DNA of 64,000 nucleotides from Isoetes taiwanensis (Eukaryota > Streptophyta > Lycopodiopsida > Isoetales > Isoetaceae), in NCBI GenBank assembly GCA_021234155.1, contig JAJEKV010000046.1, positions 7,385,012 through 7,449,011 on the forward strand, in the 5' to 3' direction. Of this stretch, positions 48,941 through 60,297 are shown in pieces. A program made the position numbers and the translations under genes. The stretch's first letter is position 1, and each line of letters begins with the position of its first letter. The notes under the pieces were generated by a model. It had not been told where the DNA came from and did no database searches. It saw only the letters and a program-made list of their open reading frames with translations.

Positions 48941-50440
48941 GATCTGGGTTAGAAAATCGAGAACGGAAACCTAGATTGGGTTCGTGTTGTGGAAACCTAG
49001 AGTGGTTAGAGGAAACTAGTCTAGGTTTCCAGTAAAAGATACTGCTCTAGGTTTCCTTCGGATCCATTAATTGCCGGGAAAAGGGTCTTACAGGGCTTTA
49101 AATGGTGTTACAGACTTTAAATTGCCATTTAAGGCAAGAAATTTAAGGCCATTTAAGGCATGAATTTCGTTGCACCATTCTTCTGGCGGCAAAATTGGAG
49201 CTCAAAAAGAAATCGAGGATGGGATCCGGCATCCGCATCGGGCGCCCAGTGGAAGCAGCCCACATCGGAATTGCTTGAAAACAGGGGAAAATAGGGTATG
49301 GCGGATTGATGATGGCGTTGCCATCGTTGCATGCTCGATGTATCTGTTGCCACTGTTCTTAAAATAGAAAATTATGTTCATGATCCATAGCCATGCAAGC
49401 TCTGTGGGCTTTGAGCAAAAAGGCCTCGTCAAATCTTCATATTTAAAAGCACACAGACAGGATTTGCAATCTGTTTGAGAAAAAAATCTGCTTTAAATCT
49501 TCAGATTCAAAGCCACACAGGCCGGAATTGGGGTTTGAGCAAAAAATATTGGCCAAATCTTCAGATTTAAAGCTACACAGGCCGGATTTACAGTCCGTGG
49601 GTTTGAGCAAAAAATCTGCGCCAAATCTTCAGATTGAAAGCAAACACAGGCCAGATTCAAGAGGAATCGCAGTCTTATAAGCAATATCTGCAAGGATTTT
49701 GCAATTCCAGGGGCCCAAGTTTCTTCCACATCGGACCACCAGAATAGACCCACCGGTGCGAGAGCCATCCGGATTTTTTAAATCAGAAATTTTTTGAACC
49801 TCAAGGTCGAATGCATGAAGCTTCAGGCCGGATTTTTTTGAAGATAAAGGGGTTTTTTTGAAGATACATTTCATTGCAGTTCTCCAGTTTCAAAATTCTC
49901 ACGCAGACCGGATTCCTTGGTATAGTTTTCTAGATTTCATGCCAACATAACTTAGTTTTTCAATGTATTCTGAAAGAAATTCCTTGTTTTTTTAATGTCC
50001 CTAAACTAAATGTCTTATGAACAAAATTCCTTGCAAATCAAGAATGGAGTATTGTTATAGCGATTATTTAGTAGTATAGCACAATTTGTTGTTATGTCAA
50101 CTAGTCACTCATATGTAATTGTGCCATCTTGCTAAGGTCTTCAACTATTTGGTGTTTCGAGTTAGTTGGTGTTTCCAGTTAGTTGCTTATTGCTCCAGGG
50201 TATCTAATAGTTTAAGTTGATGTTGCATAGATATGGCTGAAGAGGATGCACCAGGAGGTAGGAAAGAAAATGTGCCTCCCAGACACCACATGTTTGCCGA
50301 TGATGAGTAAGTGTATTAGCCCTCCCCCCCCCCCTCCCCCTCCCCAAAACATAATCGATGTACTCAAAATGTGAACTTTTTCTCCAAAGTGGTCGCATGG
50401 AATATGGAGTATACGTCGTTTAGTTACATCTATTCCAGGC
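48941..50440. other. no gene; tandem repeat at 49408-49670
   Basis: Four diverged units of about 55-70 bp contain AAATCTTCAGATT, then AAAG(C)CACACAGGCCGGATT, then GTTTGAGCAAAAAAT. An inverted pair of GGAAACCTAG / CTAGGTTTCC motifs lies at 48966-49052. A C-rich run is at 50321-50345. I see no coding function. Confidence 0.5.
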
Positions 50441-52385
50441 TTGCCTACCACTTCACAGGACAGGTGGTTTTGTGTGCACGAGGGATGCACTCATACACGA
50501 GATCGTGGAGAGGGCTATGAGGGGATGACTCTACAGAGTGCTCAGACGCACCAAGGGACCTTCCATTCAGATGTGGAGTGGGTTCCTAGACCTCGAGGTG
50601 CTCGTAGGAGAGACCTAGTGGATGATGAGGATGAGGCATCTCAGGAGAGGCGAAGAGTGAGGGCTCGGATACGTGTGGTATGAGAGAGTACCTAGCAGGC
50701 CAGCAGGAGGGCAAGTATAGGGCTAGAGCACTGTCACGACTGGCTATAGAGTGGGCAAAAAATGAGAGAACCATGACGCCTCTTGAGATTGCAGAGAGAT
50801 TTCCACAGGGGAAGGAGCAGTGGATGGTAGACCAGTTGCAGTTGATGTTGGCATTGCGAGCGCCTGGGGCTGAGAGACGTCGACGAGAGACAGAGTCTAG
50901 ACTTGTACATAGGCATGGCCATGATCATGTTGTTGAGGATCATGTTGTTGAGGATGAGATATCTCAGGAGGACCGTGTAGTTTTGGATAATATAGTAGCG
51001 GACTTGGTAGCAGGCAGTAGTGCTACGGATATGCTCAGAGGCACAATAGACTTGGCATCTGCTTCTACCTCCTTTTATATGGAGGGCAATAGAGTTCATG
51101 TTGATCCTTTGTGTAGTACAGCTCACAGTAGCTTGGGTTTTGTTATGCATGACAATACATCTCGCAGTCCATGCACGACGTCCATAGACGTGGACCTTCA
51201 TATTGGGAGGGTGCCCATTGATCTTAATATTTCTGTATTTCCTATCACCACATGTGGCCCTTCTAATTTTCCATTGATGCCATCTCTTCCTCCCATGACT
51301 CTACCTCTTGGACCTTCACACGCTCACTCATCTTCACATATTTCTTTCACTGGGAGATCTTTCATAGACTTGCAGAAGACCTCATCATCTTTGTCACCTT
51401 CATGTACCACACTTGGTTTAGGTGTATCTTGTGTACCTGTAGCTTGTGGGTTCATGCCCCATCGTAGCTTGTCATTCAGTGACACTATTTCCACTGTGAG
51501 GATGGCTTCCCTAGACTCTCAGATGCCTTCTTCACCTATGCCTTGTATTTCCTCATCGATGCCTAGTCCCGTTACACCTAGACACCTTAGTGCACATGAG
51601 CTTAGTACCTCTTTTGGGATGCTTGCACCTCAAAGATGACGCGACACATCCTCGCACTAGTTGTGGCATGCTTGATACCCTCCGACGAGGTTCCATGAGA
51701 CACAACGAAATTGCTTCAAGAAATGGCCCCATCGACGGATATTGGAGATATTTTGAGGTCTGGAGGCAGGGGCATTGGCAGGGGGAGGAGTAGGCCTAGG
51801 CTAGCATGCAGGGATCCCAGCCCTGATGCGTTGGAGAGACGAGACAGATTGCACGGTCTAGTGACTCCCTTTCCTCCTTCGGATCGTGATTGGGCAGCAT
51901 TGTCAGCAGATGGATGGGTGTTTGATCGTGTTGGAGGGTACGGATACCTCCCATGTGGATATCGTGGGGGTTTCTTCTTTAGTCAGGTATTTGTGCCCTT
52001 GCGTGCTTGGGCTTCTGAGAGAGGACGAGAGGCACGTGCACCCATATGGTTGATGATTGATGCAACTTTTAGACCACAGCGTTGGTTCTGGCGAGTTGCA
52101 CATGAGATTGCTGTTGGTTTTGAGTGGGAGCCCTATGGATATTTGTACCATGTAGTGGAGAGAGGGCAGCAGGAGAAAGGCGAGGCACTCATTGCCTCAC
52201 CCTTGTGTCCACACTCCTCGATCCAGCTGACAAAAAGTCTATTAGATATGACATGGGATGGGCAATGGGGAGATTGGAACTTGCGTTTGTATATCATGTG
52301 AGTATCCATATCATTCTTCTGCGTTTATGTCTCCTATGCTTCTTCTAGAAATGTTTGGTTTTGCATATTTGTAGGATTATCAGGC
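50441..52385 (+). pseudogene. unknown zinc-finger-like gene, broken and cut by a Helitron
   Basis: Open stretches 50441-50683, 50680-51639 and 51711-52301 lie in different frames but look like one gene. The first has FCVHEGCTHTRDRGEGYEGM and AQTHQGTFH, a possible C2H2 finger (C-x4-C, H-x4-H). The second is charged and then Ser/Pro/Thr-rich, with a duplicated DHVVEDHVVED. The third ends with a compact stretch (GWVFDRVGGYGYLPCGYRGG, IWLMIDATFRPQRWFW). A donor (CAT-GTGAGT at 52299) and acceptor (TTTGTAG at about 52373) suggest an intron, and the next exon is cut at 52386 by Helitron DNA. I do not recognise the family. It may be a transposon gene or a host gene. Confidence 0.4.
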
Positions 52386-52386
52386 A

Positions 52387-52414
52387 CTAGTTATGGTGCC
52401 CGGCGTTGCCGGGC
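52387..52414 (-). other. Helitron 3' terminus on the minus strand
   Basis: On the minus strand GCCCGGC-AAC-GCCGGGC (52398-52414) is followed after 7 nt by CTAG (52387-52390) and T. It is the same family as 32107-32136. The element would extend rightward from here. Confidence 0.8.
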
Positions 52415-54990
52415 TTTAGCAAATGTGGATAGTCGAAGGAAGCATGTAGTTTTGCATTTATGGGCTTTAAGACATTGTCGTAAGGTTGTTTTAGTGAATT
52501 GGCCTTTGTAGGCCTTAGAATAGTTGTTCTTAGATTTGTGTATGTAATTTGAAGAGGTTGTATTTATGGAGTTTTAATGTTTGGGTGAATATATGATGAG
52601 GATTTATGTATAATAAAGGATGCACAACATTGGCAATCAAGTTGTTATTCTTTTGGTAGGTAATTTATGTGGATTGAACTTGCAATAGGTTATGCACCAG
52701 GCATTTAGCTACCTCTCGAATAGAAAGCTTGTAATTAACATGTGTGTGGTTACTGAAACTGCTTGTTGAAATAGTACGCACTTATGAGAAAGTGGTGGAT
52801 TTGGCAAAGGCACCAAAATTCATCATCAAACTTTCTTGAATAGATAAGTTGTTGGAGCCACCTTAGATGTAATGACTATGGCTAGGAACATACATTCATC
52901 AACCCTTGTAGGATCATGTTCAGGACTGCAAGACAGTTAGTGATAGAAGGAGCGAGAGAGGGGTTAGTAATTTCAGTAGAGAGGGATTTTGTTGAACGGA
53001 AGCTATCAAACCCTAGATTAATGGCCTTTTTTTCAACCAAACGTCATTAAAAGGGTTCGAAATCAAGAATGCTCATGTGAAAGAGAGCTTGACATGTAAA
53101 GATGTAGTGCCTAAAAAACAGAGGACTGCAAAACGAAGTTGAAGTGTAATGGCAGGTATCAACCAACATCTACCATAATACCCATTGCTGGGAAAATCCT
53201 TGCTTATCGGGATAAGTTTTCCATACTTTTATACTTACCCGTAACATGCATATCTTCACTGAGGTTTTTGTTGTTGTCCCATTGGCATTTTTGAAGAGCG
53301 TGCCATGCTAAGTTGAGTACTCCACATCATTCTAGAGCCTTATCACTTAGCTTTTTTCCTGCAAAATAATTTTCTTGATCTATATGGGCCTATAACACCT
53401 GCAACAATGCCTAATCTCTAACCTAGTTCAAGCCCTCCCCATTTAAACCATAGTTCTGGTAGCATAGATCCATTTAGGCTTTTATCAGCTGGAACATTAC
53501 GACTTCTATAGAACACTTTAAAGCATCATTCCAATTTCTATAGAAATCCAAGTATTTTCATTCTTATCAATCAAATCAAATTTATAAAATAAAATAGAAT
53601 CTGAATTTATGTCCCCAACAATTGTTGTTCTCCTTGTACATTCATGTTCTTGGTCTTTTCCTTCTAGAGCTCCCATTATGCAAACTTCTAGAAAGTAGTA
53701 GCACTAATCAAAGATATACCATAAGTACATAGCTCTGCTAACATAGAAATTTAATGTAAAGCATTCCCAACCACTGCCATTATCATTATCAAGAAATAAA
53801 CCAATATTGCTTTTGGAAAACCCTTTCTTTTTTCTTTCATTCTAAGGTCTGAACTGGTGTGCAACACCCACGATTCTATTATAGACATCAAAACCAAAAT
53901 TCATATGGTCGATTTAGCAAGAGAAGAATTTGAGACTTGAAGACACAACATCAACAATAAATGGCTTGAAAGATGCAAAACACCCCGAAAGATGCAATAT
54001 AACAATCTGAATGCCCTAAAAGATTTTGGGGCACAAATAAAAATTCTATTCTATTCTATTCTATAACAAAGTAGCCCTACATAGCTATGACCAAATGACA
54101 AATGACTTGGTACATCGTGTATAAGAGAACGGGAATACCATGCTTTGTATGTTGTGATTTTTGTAATATGTTCTATGGGGGGGGCTTTAGCTACACGTTA
54201 GTAGGCAAGGATCTAAAAATACTCAAAGAAGTGTTTGTTTGATTTGTTTGTTGGTTGTACGCAAAATTATGGCTAAGATTTCACATATACCTCAAGGTTA
54301 ATATAGAGTGGAGTTTAGCGATTGTAGTGTTGTGGCGACTTTTCAATGAATAGTATAGCGACTACATCTACGACTTCATGAAATATTGAAATTTTGCGTT
54401 GTGAAGAAAATTCAATAAAATATACCAATTATCAAAGTTGAGCCTGGCTTACAGAGATGGAGAGTTTTGAGGAACCCCTTAATATTCAATTGGATATATG
54501 TGATGCTTTGGTAGATGAATAAATCAAAGATCTAAATGTATACCATCGTTTAAGATCGAATTTGCCATAACATGACATTAGTTACTATTTTTTTTCGCAA
54601 TATAAACATGACATTAGTTATTATTTATTACGAAAAGAGAAGGCGGAGGTATATACGGGAAACTTTAAATTCTAAGACATGCTTCACGGGATAAAATGGT
54701 GCCTTATAAATGTTTGTGGATGCAGTTGAATGTTTGAATTGTAGTTCAGTAAGATTCACCTAGATGAGAGAGGGTTTGTAAAATGTTGACATATTGAGTG
54801 CAATCGAGCATGTGATAATTTCGTAAATGTTGCAAGCTGTGTAATAAACCAGGAGAACATTGTGTAATAAACCATGGAGAATATTATTGAGCCAAAGGTG
54901 AAAATTCTCACAGCACAATATGTACATCTGTAATAAATTGAAGGAGCTAGTCACTTAATATCGTTCTTTAATATTGACACCTTATACATT

Positions 54991-55130
54991 GCCATGGATT
55001 TAAGGGTCGCAATGCATCCAATCATTGCATTGTTCTGTCCCCCCAATGATTCCATATCATATGCCATGGATTTGAAGGTCGAATGCGTCCAATCATTGCA
55101 TTGTTCTGACCCCCCAATGATTCCATAATT
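54991..55130. repeat. two-copy tandem duplication, 72-bp period
   Basis: Units begin GCCATGGATTT at 54991 and 55063 and share CCAATCATTGCATTGTTCTG. A few substitutions separate them. Confidence 0.85.
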
Positions 55131-55660
55131 CCAGTGTCAATTTATGAGATTGAGCATATCCACCATGACATCCTTAAAGTTTGTGATGCAGACCTATTTG
55201 TTGCATTCAAAGACGAATCTCGAAAAAGTTTGGGGGATCCAGAACATCCTTAGCTTTCTGATGCAAACCTGTTTGCTACATTCAAAGACATGCCCTTGGA
55301 AAGTCTTGGCATTATTGTGCCTGGTCTCCTAATAAAGAAGTTAGAGATAGTCTAGCTGAATCAGGCACATGCACCTCCTGCTATGGAATGCCCTGCAAAT
55401 AGAAGATGTTGGGAGGCTTTCAAATGAAGCTTTCATGGGCCATAATAGATCTCCCAATTCTGTTCTAAGCAAAGCAGCAGTTGAAAAGGGCAACCTGACA
55501 TTATTGTTCCATTTTCTTGGCAGAATCACCACCCATTACTACAGGGTATAGGTCATGAGATAGGCCCTGAATAGGAGGGCCATAATGCTGAGAAAAAGGA
55601 CGTGGCCATGCTACAATATTTGAAGTAATCCATAGTGTAAAACCCTTATGAAGTAGCACC

Positions 55661-55810
55661 GTGTCTCTTGCAGATCTATTACATAGCCACATGCAAACCT
55701 AGATGGACTTATTATGGAAGACTCCGTGTCTCTTGCAGATCTATTACATAGCCACATGCAAACCTAGATGGACTTATTATGGAAGACTCCAGTATCTCTT
55801 GCAGGTCTGT
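55661..55810. repeat. two-copy tandem duplication, 75-bp period
   Basis: Units 55661-55735 and 55736-55810 begin GTGTCTCTTGCAGATCTATT and the first is fully repeated up to ACTCC; the end of the second starts a diverged third copy (TATCTCTTGCAGGTCTGTT). Confidence 0.85.
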
Positions 55811-56515
55811 TGTAGGACAATGTACATACTGGAACCGGTCTACAAAGTAACTAAAAGCTGAGCATTTTGCCACATTCTTGCAGCGTAAATGAAATTAAAC
55901 TGCATGCTCTCCTTTTACGTTAGTTTCAACCATTATTGCACCTGCAATTTCTAGCCCTATTCCGAGGCAGGAGCCATCACATGCAAAAAAAAATTAGCGC
56001 TGGTGTAAACATAGTTTTTTGGGTACTTATTGATTTGGAGCCAAATACAAAGGAATGAATGATACAAATGGAGGGCATGGAAAAGACAATATGAAACATC
56101 GAGCAGCCAACAAACATGAAATCATAAATAGACGTCCTGGAGATATCATATGCAATATTACACCCCAGTGTAATAATAATTTTGGGCTATCAATTGACTG
56201 AGAGGAAAATGGAAAGGAGGACAAAATAATTATGGAACATCCAATAGCCAACAAACATGGAATCCTTTTTCACCATCCCAAAAGCACGTGCATACACTAT
56301 TATCAAATAAGTTGAAGATAAAAGCTTAAGAATGGCATGAGAGATATGTATGTTAACCAAAAAAACTCATGTACAGCAGTAAAATGAGGCAAGCATGTAC
56401 CTGCATGATCCGAAATCCATAGCTTGCAAGCATCTTCGCTTCTGAATGAAGCAGTCTCAGGCACTCTGTGTATGCCTATAAGCAAAACCAAATAGTGCAC
56501 AATAAAACATATTTT

Positions 56516-58019
56516 TGTGACGTTCCAGTACGATATACGGTCTCAAGACATATACCGTACTGTGCCGTCACGCGTACACGCCGTCCAGTCGACGTGTACG
56601 CCGACGAGTACCCAAGCAAGGACGCCCTAGGGGGCAACTTGCAATGGTGCGCACACTTAGCAATGCGCGCACCTTTAGACCTTTAAACCATTAAAGGTAG
56701 ACCAAGGGTCATGGGAACCCTAAACCTAACGGATAGCCTACATAAGGCACCAAACCCTAACATTCCCTTTTCGCCCACAGACCTTCTGAGCTCCGATTCG
56801 CGCGCCTGAGGAGTCAATTCCAACTTCCACGATCTGCCAGTACGTCCCAGCTTGTCAGATCATCCTTCCGACCGCATCCCGAAGCAGAACAGAGACATGG
56901 ACGCCTTCGGATCAAGAGGAGTGAACCAGGGATCAGGTATTTGGTCGATTGAATAGCTTAAACCTTATTCCAGCCTTCGAACCAGTAGGTTTAACCTATT
57001 AAATCGCCCTTAGTAGCCAAGCAGACCCTGAGATTGACTCTAAATAAAGAATTAACTCTATGTATTAGATTAGTTCTTATTATTTATGATCATATGATGG
57101 ATGGTTGTATTCTGTGGACTCATTGTATTGGGAAGGGGGGGGTAGAGACTTAAAGCTTAGTAGATGATGCTCCTAGCTAGTCCCTCTTAGTGCATTACTA
57201 GATTTTGGCTTGTGTACAAGAGCCCACCTGGTTGTGGGTGAAGCGGCCAGACTGGCTTAGAATGAAATTCGTGTTCTTGACCCTTGACCGATCCCTCTGG
57301 TGTGTAAGGCCCTACAGGGGGATCGAGTGACTAGGTCTAATGGCTTGCTACTGAGTGCGGGCAAGGCATGGGCTCGACACCCGTGGGGTGGTGTTCACCT
57401 TCCAGTGGGTTAAGTCGAATAAGGGCAGTGGCTCTCTAGTCACCTCGGGTCAGCATGTAGATCTCTGGAGGGAGCAATCCCTACCGCCCCCATCGGGGCT
57501 GGGAGATGTAACCGAGGAATAGCCCCTTTGGCTATGCAATCCGTGAGGGCTACTGGTCAGTCCCAACACTTTTCAACCTACTCGCAAAGTGTGCACAGGG
57601 AGGGGCGGATGGAGTGGACAACCCTAAGCCATGTTCTTATGCCCGGCCCAATCCATTGTCATGATTACATGCACCCGAACTCTGGGAGACCCAAGCTTGT
57701 CGGTCATCCCACGAGTCCGAGCCTTGGGTAGGAACTTCCCTTGTATTGTGGCCGATCTTTGTCTATCGCAGATGTTGATGTGCCACCCTTGAGGTGGATA
57801 TATGATGTTATGTTATCGACGTGTATGTTTACGCTTCCGCGGCTAGGTAGGCCCCGAGGGAGGCGGGGTAAAATGACCCCTTCACTCTTCCCAGCGTGGA
57901 CTCTAGGCGGTCCACGGTGATATGTGGAGGGCCCCAGATCGATGTGGAGCTGGTGGGAGGATGAACTCCCTGTTTGTATACGGTCGCGGGCATCGATTAT
58001 CACAGTAGGGGACGTCACA
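56516..58019 (+). repeat. 5' LTR of element R
   Basis: It begins TGTGACGT and ends ACGTCACA, a perfect 8-bp terminal inverted repeat, and is 1504 bp long. The LTR end is followed by one base and the primer-binding site. The termini contain TGACGT/ACGTCA, which is also the hexamer known from plant histone promoters; that may be coincidence. Confidence 0.9.
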
Positions 58020-58020
58020 A

Positions 58021-58033
58021 TGGTATCAGAGCT
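58021..58033 (+). other. primer-binding site of element R (initiator tRNA-Met)
   Basis: TGGTATCAGAGCT one base after the LTR end is the common plant retrotransposon site complementary to initiator tRNA-Met. Confidence 0.9.
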
Positions 58034-58223
58034 ATGTTCTTGGAGACCAAGAGCAAAGCACTGACCATGCTCCCAGTAGTACTAACTTGATAGGATCCTC
58101 AAGCCTCGAAAAGTGGGAAACTTTTTTCTCATTTTTGTAGTTCATGCTAAGCTAGTAACATTTAAGTGAATTGCAACTTAATAAGACTAAAAAGAATGAG
58201 CCAAAAACTTGCCAGGCAAGGTG

Positions 58224-58290
58224 GTCTCACAGCTCGCGCCTGGTCAAAGAACTAAACTTTAGTTTTTGAGCGAGGCGCAAGCTGTGAGAC
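58224..58290 (+). repeat. 67-nt hairpin, copy 1
   Basis: It starts GTCTCACAGCTCGCGCCTGG and ends GCGCAAGCTGTGAGAC. The two halves pair over about 30 positions, with a few mismatches and the centre at ACTAAACTTTAGT. It lies between the primer-binding site and the TATA box of the H3-like ORF. Confidence 0.9.
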
Positions 58291-58413
58291 ATCGAGCTAA
58301 GATCACTTAAACATGATGAATTTGAGAAAAATAATGGGGTAAGGCTAGTTCTAAGATAGGAATTAATTAGAATAGCATGTTTAAATTACTTAAATTACAT
58401 AAAAATGTGTGAG

Positions 58414-58480
58414 ATCTCACAGCTCGCGCCTGGTCTAAAAACTAAACTTTAGTTTTTGAGCGAGGCGCGACCTGTGAGAC
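58414..58480 (+). repeat. 67-nt hairpin, copy 2
   Basis: The same unit with minor changes (ATCTCAC start, GCGCGACCTGTGAGAC end), starting 190 bp after the start of copy 1 and ending about 100 bp before the TATA box at 58583. Confidence 0.9.
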
Positions 58481-58582
58481 CAATAAGTAGAAAAAGTCGG
58501 AAATAAGTGTAAGTTTTAATTAAATAGGTACCTTAGCAGGTTAAATAGAGCAACTTGAATTTTGACCTAAAAATTGCCAAGC

Positions 58583-58590
58583 TATAAATA
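58583..58590 (+). promoter_or_regulatory. TATA box ahead of the H3-like ORF
   Basis: CTATAAATAG lies 109 bp upstream of the ATG, giving room for a start site and a short leader. The same CTATAAATAG, followed by a CCTCATTT motif, precedes ORF2, so the two probably arose by duplication. This implies an internal RNA polymerase II promoter in addition to the LTR. Confidence 0.6.
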
Positions 58591-58655
58591 GAAGTAGACC
58601 CCCCTCATTTGAATGTTCCCGCCTTAGAAACCAGCTCTCGCTCCCTAAGGCGATC

Positions 58656-58664
58656 TTTGGCGCC
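58656..58664 (+). promoter_or_regulatory. E2F-type site TTTGGCGCC
   Basis: A full match to the E2F consensus TTTSGCGC, 28 bp upstream of the ATG. E2F sites drive S-phase expression of many plant histone and replication genes. It lies downstream of the TATA box, where function is possible but unproven. Confidence 0.35.
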
Positions 58665-58691
58665 CGATATCCGATTGACGATCTGTCAAAC

Positions 58692-59951
58692 ATGGCACGG
58701 ACCAAACAGACCGCAAGGAAAGCCCGTCCAGGCAAAATCCCCAGCGCCAGCAACACCGACCTCATTCAGCAGATGCTTCGGGAGAGGCTCATCGCGAGGG
58801 AAGGTGGACTGTCTTCCAGCGAGGAGAGTATTGCAGATGACCAGAACGAGGAGGTAAGCCAGCACTCGGATGCCGGGACAGAGCTCATTGAAGAGGAAGA
58901 GGAAGGGGAAGCTGCAAGCCGGGAAAGGAGAACCAAGGCCCGAGAGGAACAGAGGATGTCGACTCCAGAGCCGACCATTGAAGAACAAGTCGAAGCCTGG
59001 ATTCGACAAAAGGAAGCAGAGGAGCAGCAAGAGCAGAGCGAGCCGAGACTTGAGCCGGCGGGGGAAGCAGACCTCGCTGCCTTCATCAGAAAGTATGAAC
59101 GCCGAGAAAGGAAGAGGGAAGAGGAGGAGGCGAAAGCGACCGAGGAGCTCAGGAAGAAGAAAGGGAAATGGGTGGGGAGCCCCAGGAAGCTCAAGGAAAT
59201 CCCCATGGTGAAAAAGCCCAACCCCAAGATCACCATCACCGAACGGCCACCCGATCAGCCCCCGGCCTCCTCAGAGGATTCGGACGAAGAACCTAACCCC
59301 AACACAGGAGGGGCAAGTTCTTCCAAACCCCCGACTGTTGAGCAGGAGGTAACCGAGCAGGTAGCGCCTGAGGAGGAGCAGCAGGACACAGTGAAGAAGC
59401 CCCCTCCTTACCCGAAATGGGACAGGAAGAAGCAACCCTGGCCTGCCCGAGAGTCTTATGTAACTAACCCCGTTAAAATCTACGAGCGAAAGATGCGGGA
59501 GCATGAGGCCTATATGAAGGAGTGGGAGGCATACAACTCCTACTACCAGGAGAACAGGGTCAGGACCATCGAAGGGGGTCACCCCACAAAGCAGCAGACC
59601 CTACGACCCCCACCACCAAAGCCCAAGGTCCCGAAAAAGCCTGCCCAGAAGAAGCTCACTAAGAAGCAGCTCGAGCAAAGAGCACTACGGGAGATTCGGC
59701 ACTTCCAGCGCAGCTACGACTTCCTGATTCCTCGTGCCCCCTTTGCTCGGCTAGTTAGAGAAGTAATGCAGGATTTCAGGACCGACTTTAGGGTCACAGA
59801 TGAAGTGCTGCTGGCACTGCAAGAAGCGACTGAGCAGTTTATAGTGCAACATTTTGAAGACTCAACATCTTGCACTGTTCATGCCAAACGGGTAACCCTT
59901 ATGAGGCAAGACATGTATCTTGCTAGACGCATTAAGGGAGAACGCCCTTAG
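58692..59951 (+). CDS. histone H3-like protein of element R, 419 aa, tail plus long insert plus H3 fold
   Basis: Residues 1-10 are MARTKQTARK, the exact H3 start (R2, T3, K4, Q5, T6, A7, R8, K9), and G13, K14 and P16 also match. S10 is Ala. Residues 331-419 align without a gap to canonical H3 47-135, with about 50 of 89 identities by hand: ALREIR, RLVREV, QDFRTD, LALQEA, HAKRVT, LARRIKGER. C110, H113, R116, T118 and D123 equivalents are kept, so H3-H3 contact looks possible; R63 is Pro and K122 is Gln. Loop 1 has canonical length, unlike CENH3. Residues 17-330 replace about 30 H3 residues with acidic, Glu/Arg coiled-coil-like (85-160) and Pro/Lys-rich sequence. The start codon is in context AAACATGGC. 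There is no intron or stop. Chromatin incorporation is inference. Confidence 0.95.
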   Translation: MARTKQTARKARPGKIPSASNTDLIQQMLRERLIAREGGLSSSEESIADDQNEEVSQHSDAGTELIEEEEEGEAASRERRTKAREEQRMSTPEPTIEEQVEAWIRQKEAEEQQEQSEPRLEPAGEADLAAFIRKYERRERKREEEEAKATEELRKKKGKWVGSPRKLKEIPMVKKPNPKITITERPPDQPPASSEDSDEEPNPNTGGASSSKPPTVEQEVTEQVAPEEEQQDTVKKPPPYPKWDRKKQPWPARESYVTNPVKIYERKMREHEAYMKEWEAYNSYYQENRVRTIEGGHPTKQQTLRPPPPKPKVPKKPAQKKLTKKQLEQRALREIRHFQRSYDFLIPRAPFARLVREVMQDFRTDFRVTDEVLLALQEATEQFIVQHFEDSTSCTVHAKRVTLMRQDMYLARRIKGERP

Positions 59952-60095
59952 AACCTTTTGTAAATAATTGAAAATTTTGTAATATGGAACAATTTTGGGT
60001 ACTTTAATTGCCTGAACTTGATTAATTAGGACAAGTTAGCAGGTTTTAGCTTTTATTTCAGCAAAATAGGACATTTGCAGACCGAAAGGCGTGAT

Positions 60096-60162
60096 GTCTC
60101 ACAGCTCGCGCCTGGTCGAAGAACTAAACTTTAGTTATTGAGCGAGGCGCAAGCTGTGAGAC
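60096..60162 (+). repeat. 67-nt hairpin, copy 3
   Basis: Starts GTCTCACAGCTCGCGCCTGG and ends AAGCTGTGAGAC; same unit as copies 1 and 2. It lies 145 bp after the stop codon of the H3-like ORF. Confidence 0.9.
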
Positions 60163-60297
60163 CTTGCCCAAAACTTGCCCAAAACTTGCCCAAATTGACC
60201 AAATAAGGGGTCAATTCTACTTGATTTGATGAGCCCATCATACTTACACCCTTTAGTTCACCTAAATTGGACACGTTTTGGTCAAAATGGGACTGAT

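Larger units (their letters stand above)
52387..56515. other. Helitron body of unknown extent and non-coding DNA
   Basis: The Helitron that ends at 52387 extends into this stretch, but I cannot find its 5' end. No Rep/helicase ORF is seen. A (TTCTA)n microsatellite of about five units lies at 54043-54063. Tandem duplications at 54991 and 55661 are listed separately. Confidence 0.4.

Noticed and set aside
58692-59951. Element histone as a CENH3 (centromeric H3)
   Set aside because: Loop 1 (QDFRTDFRVTDEVLLALQEA) has the same length as canonical H3, without the insertion usual in CENH3, and the N-terminal tail is canonical ARTKQTARK, which CENH3 lacks.
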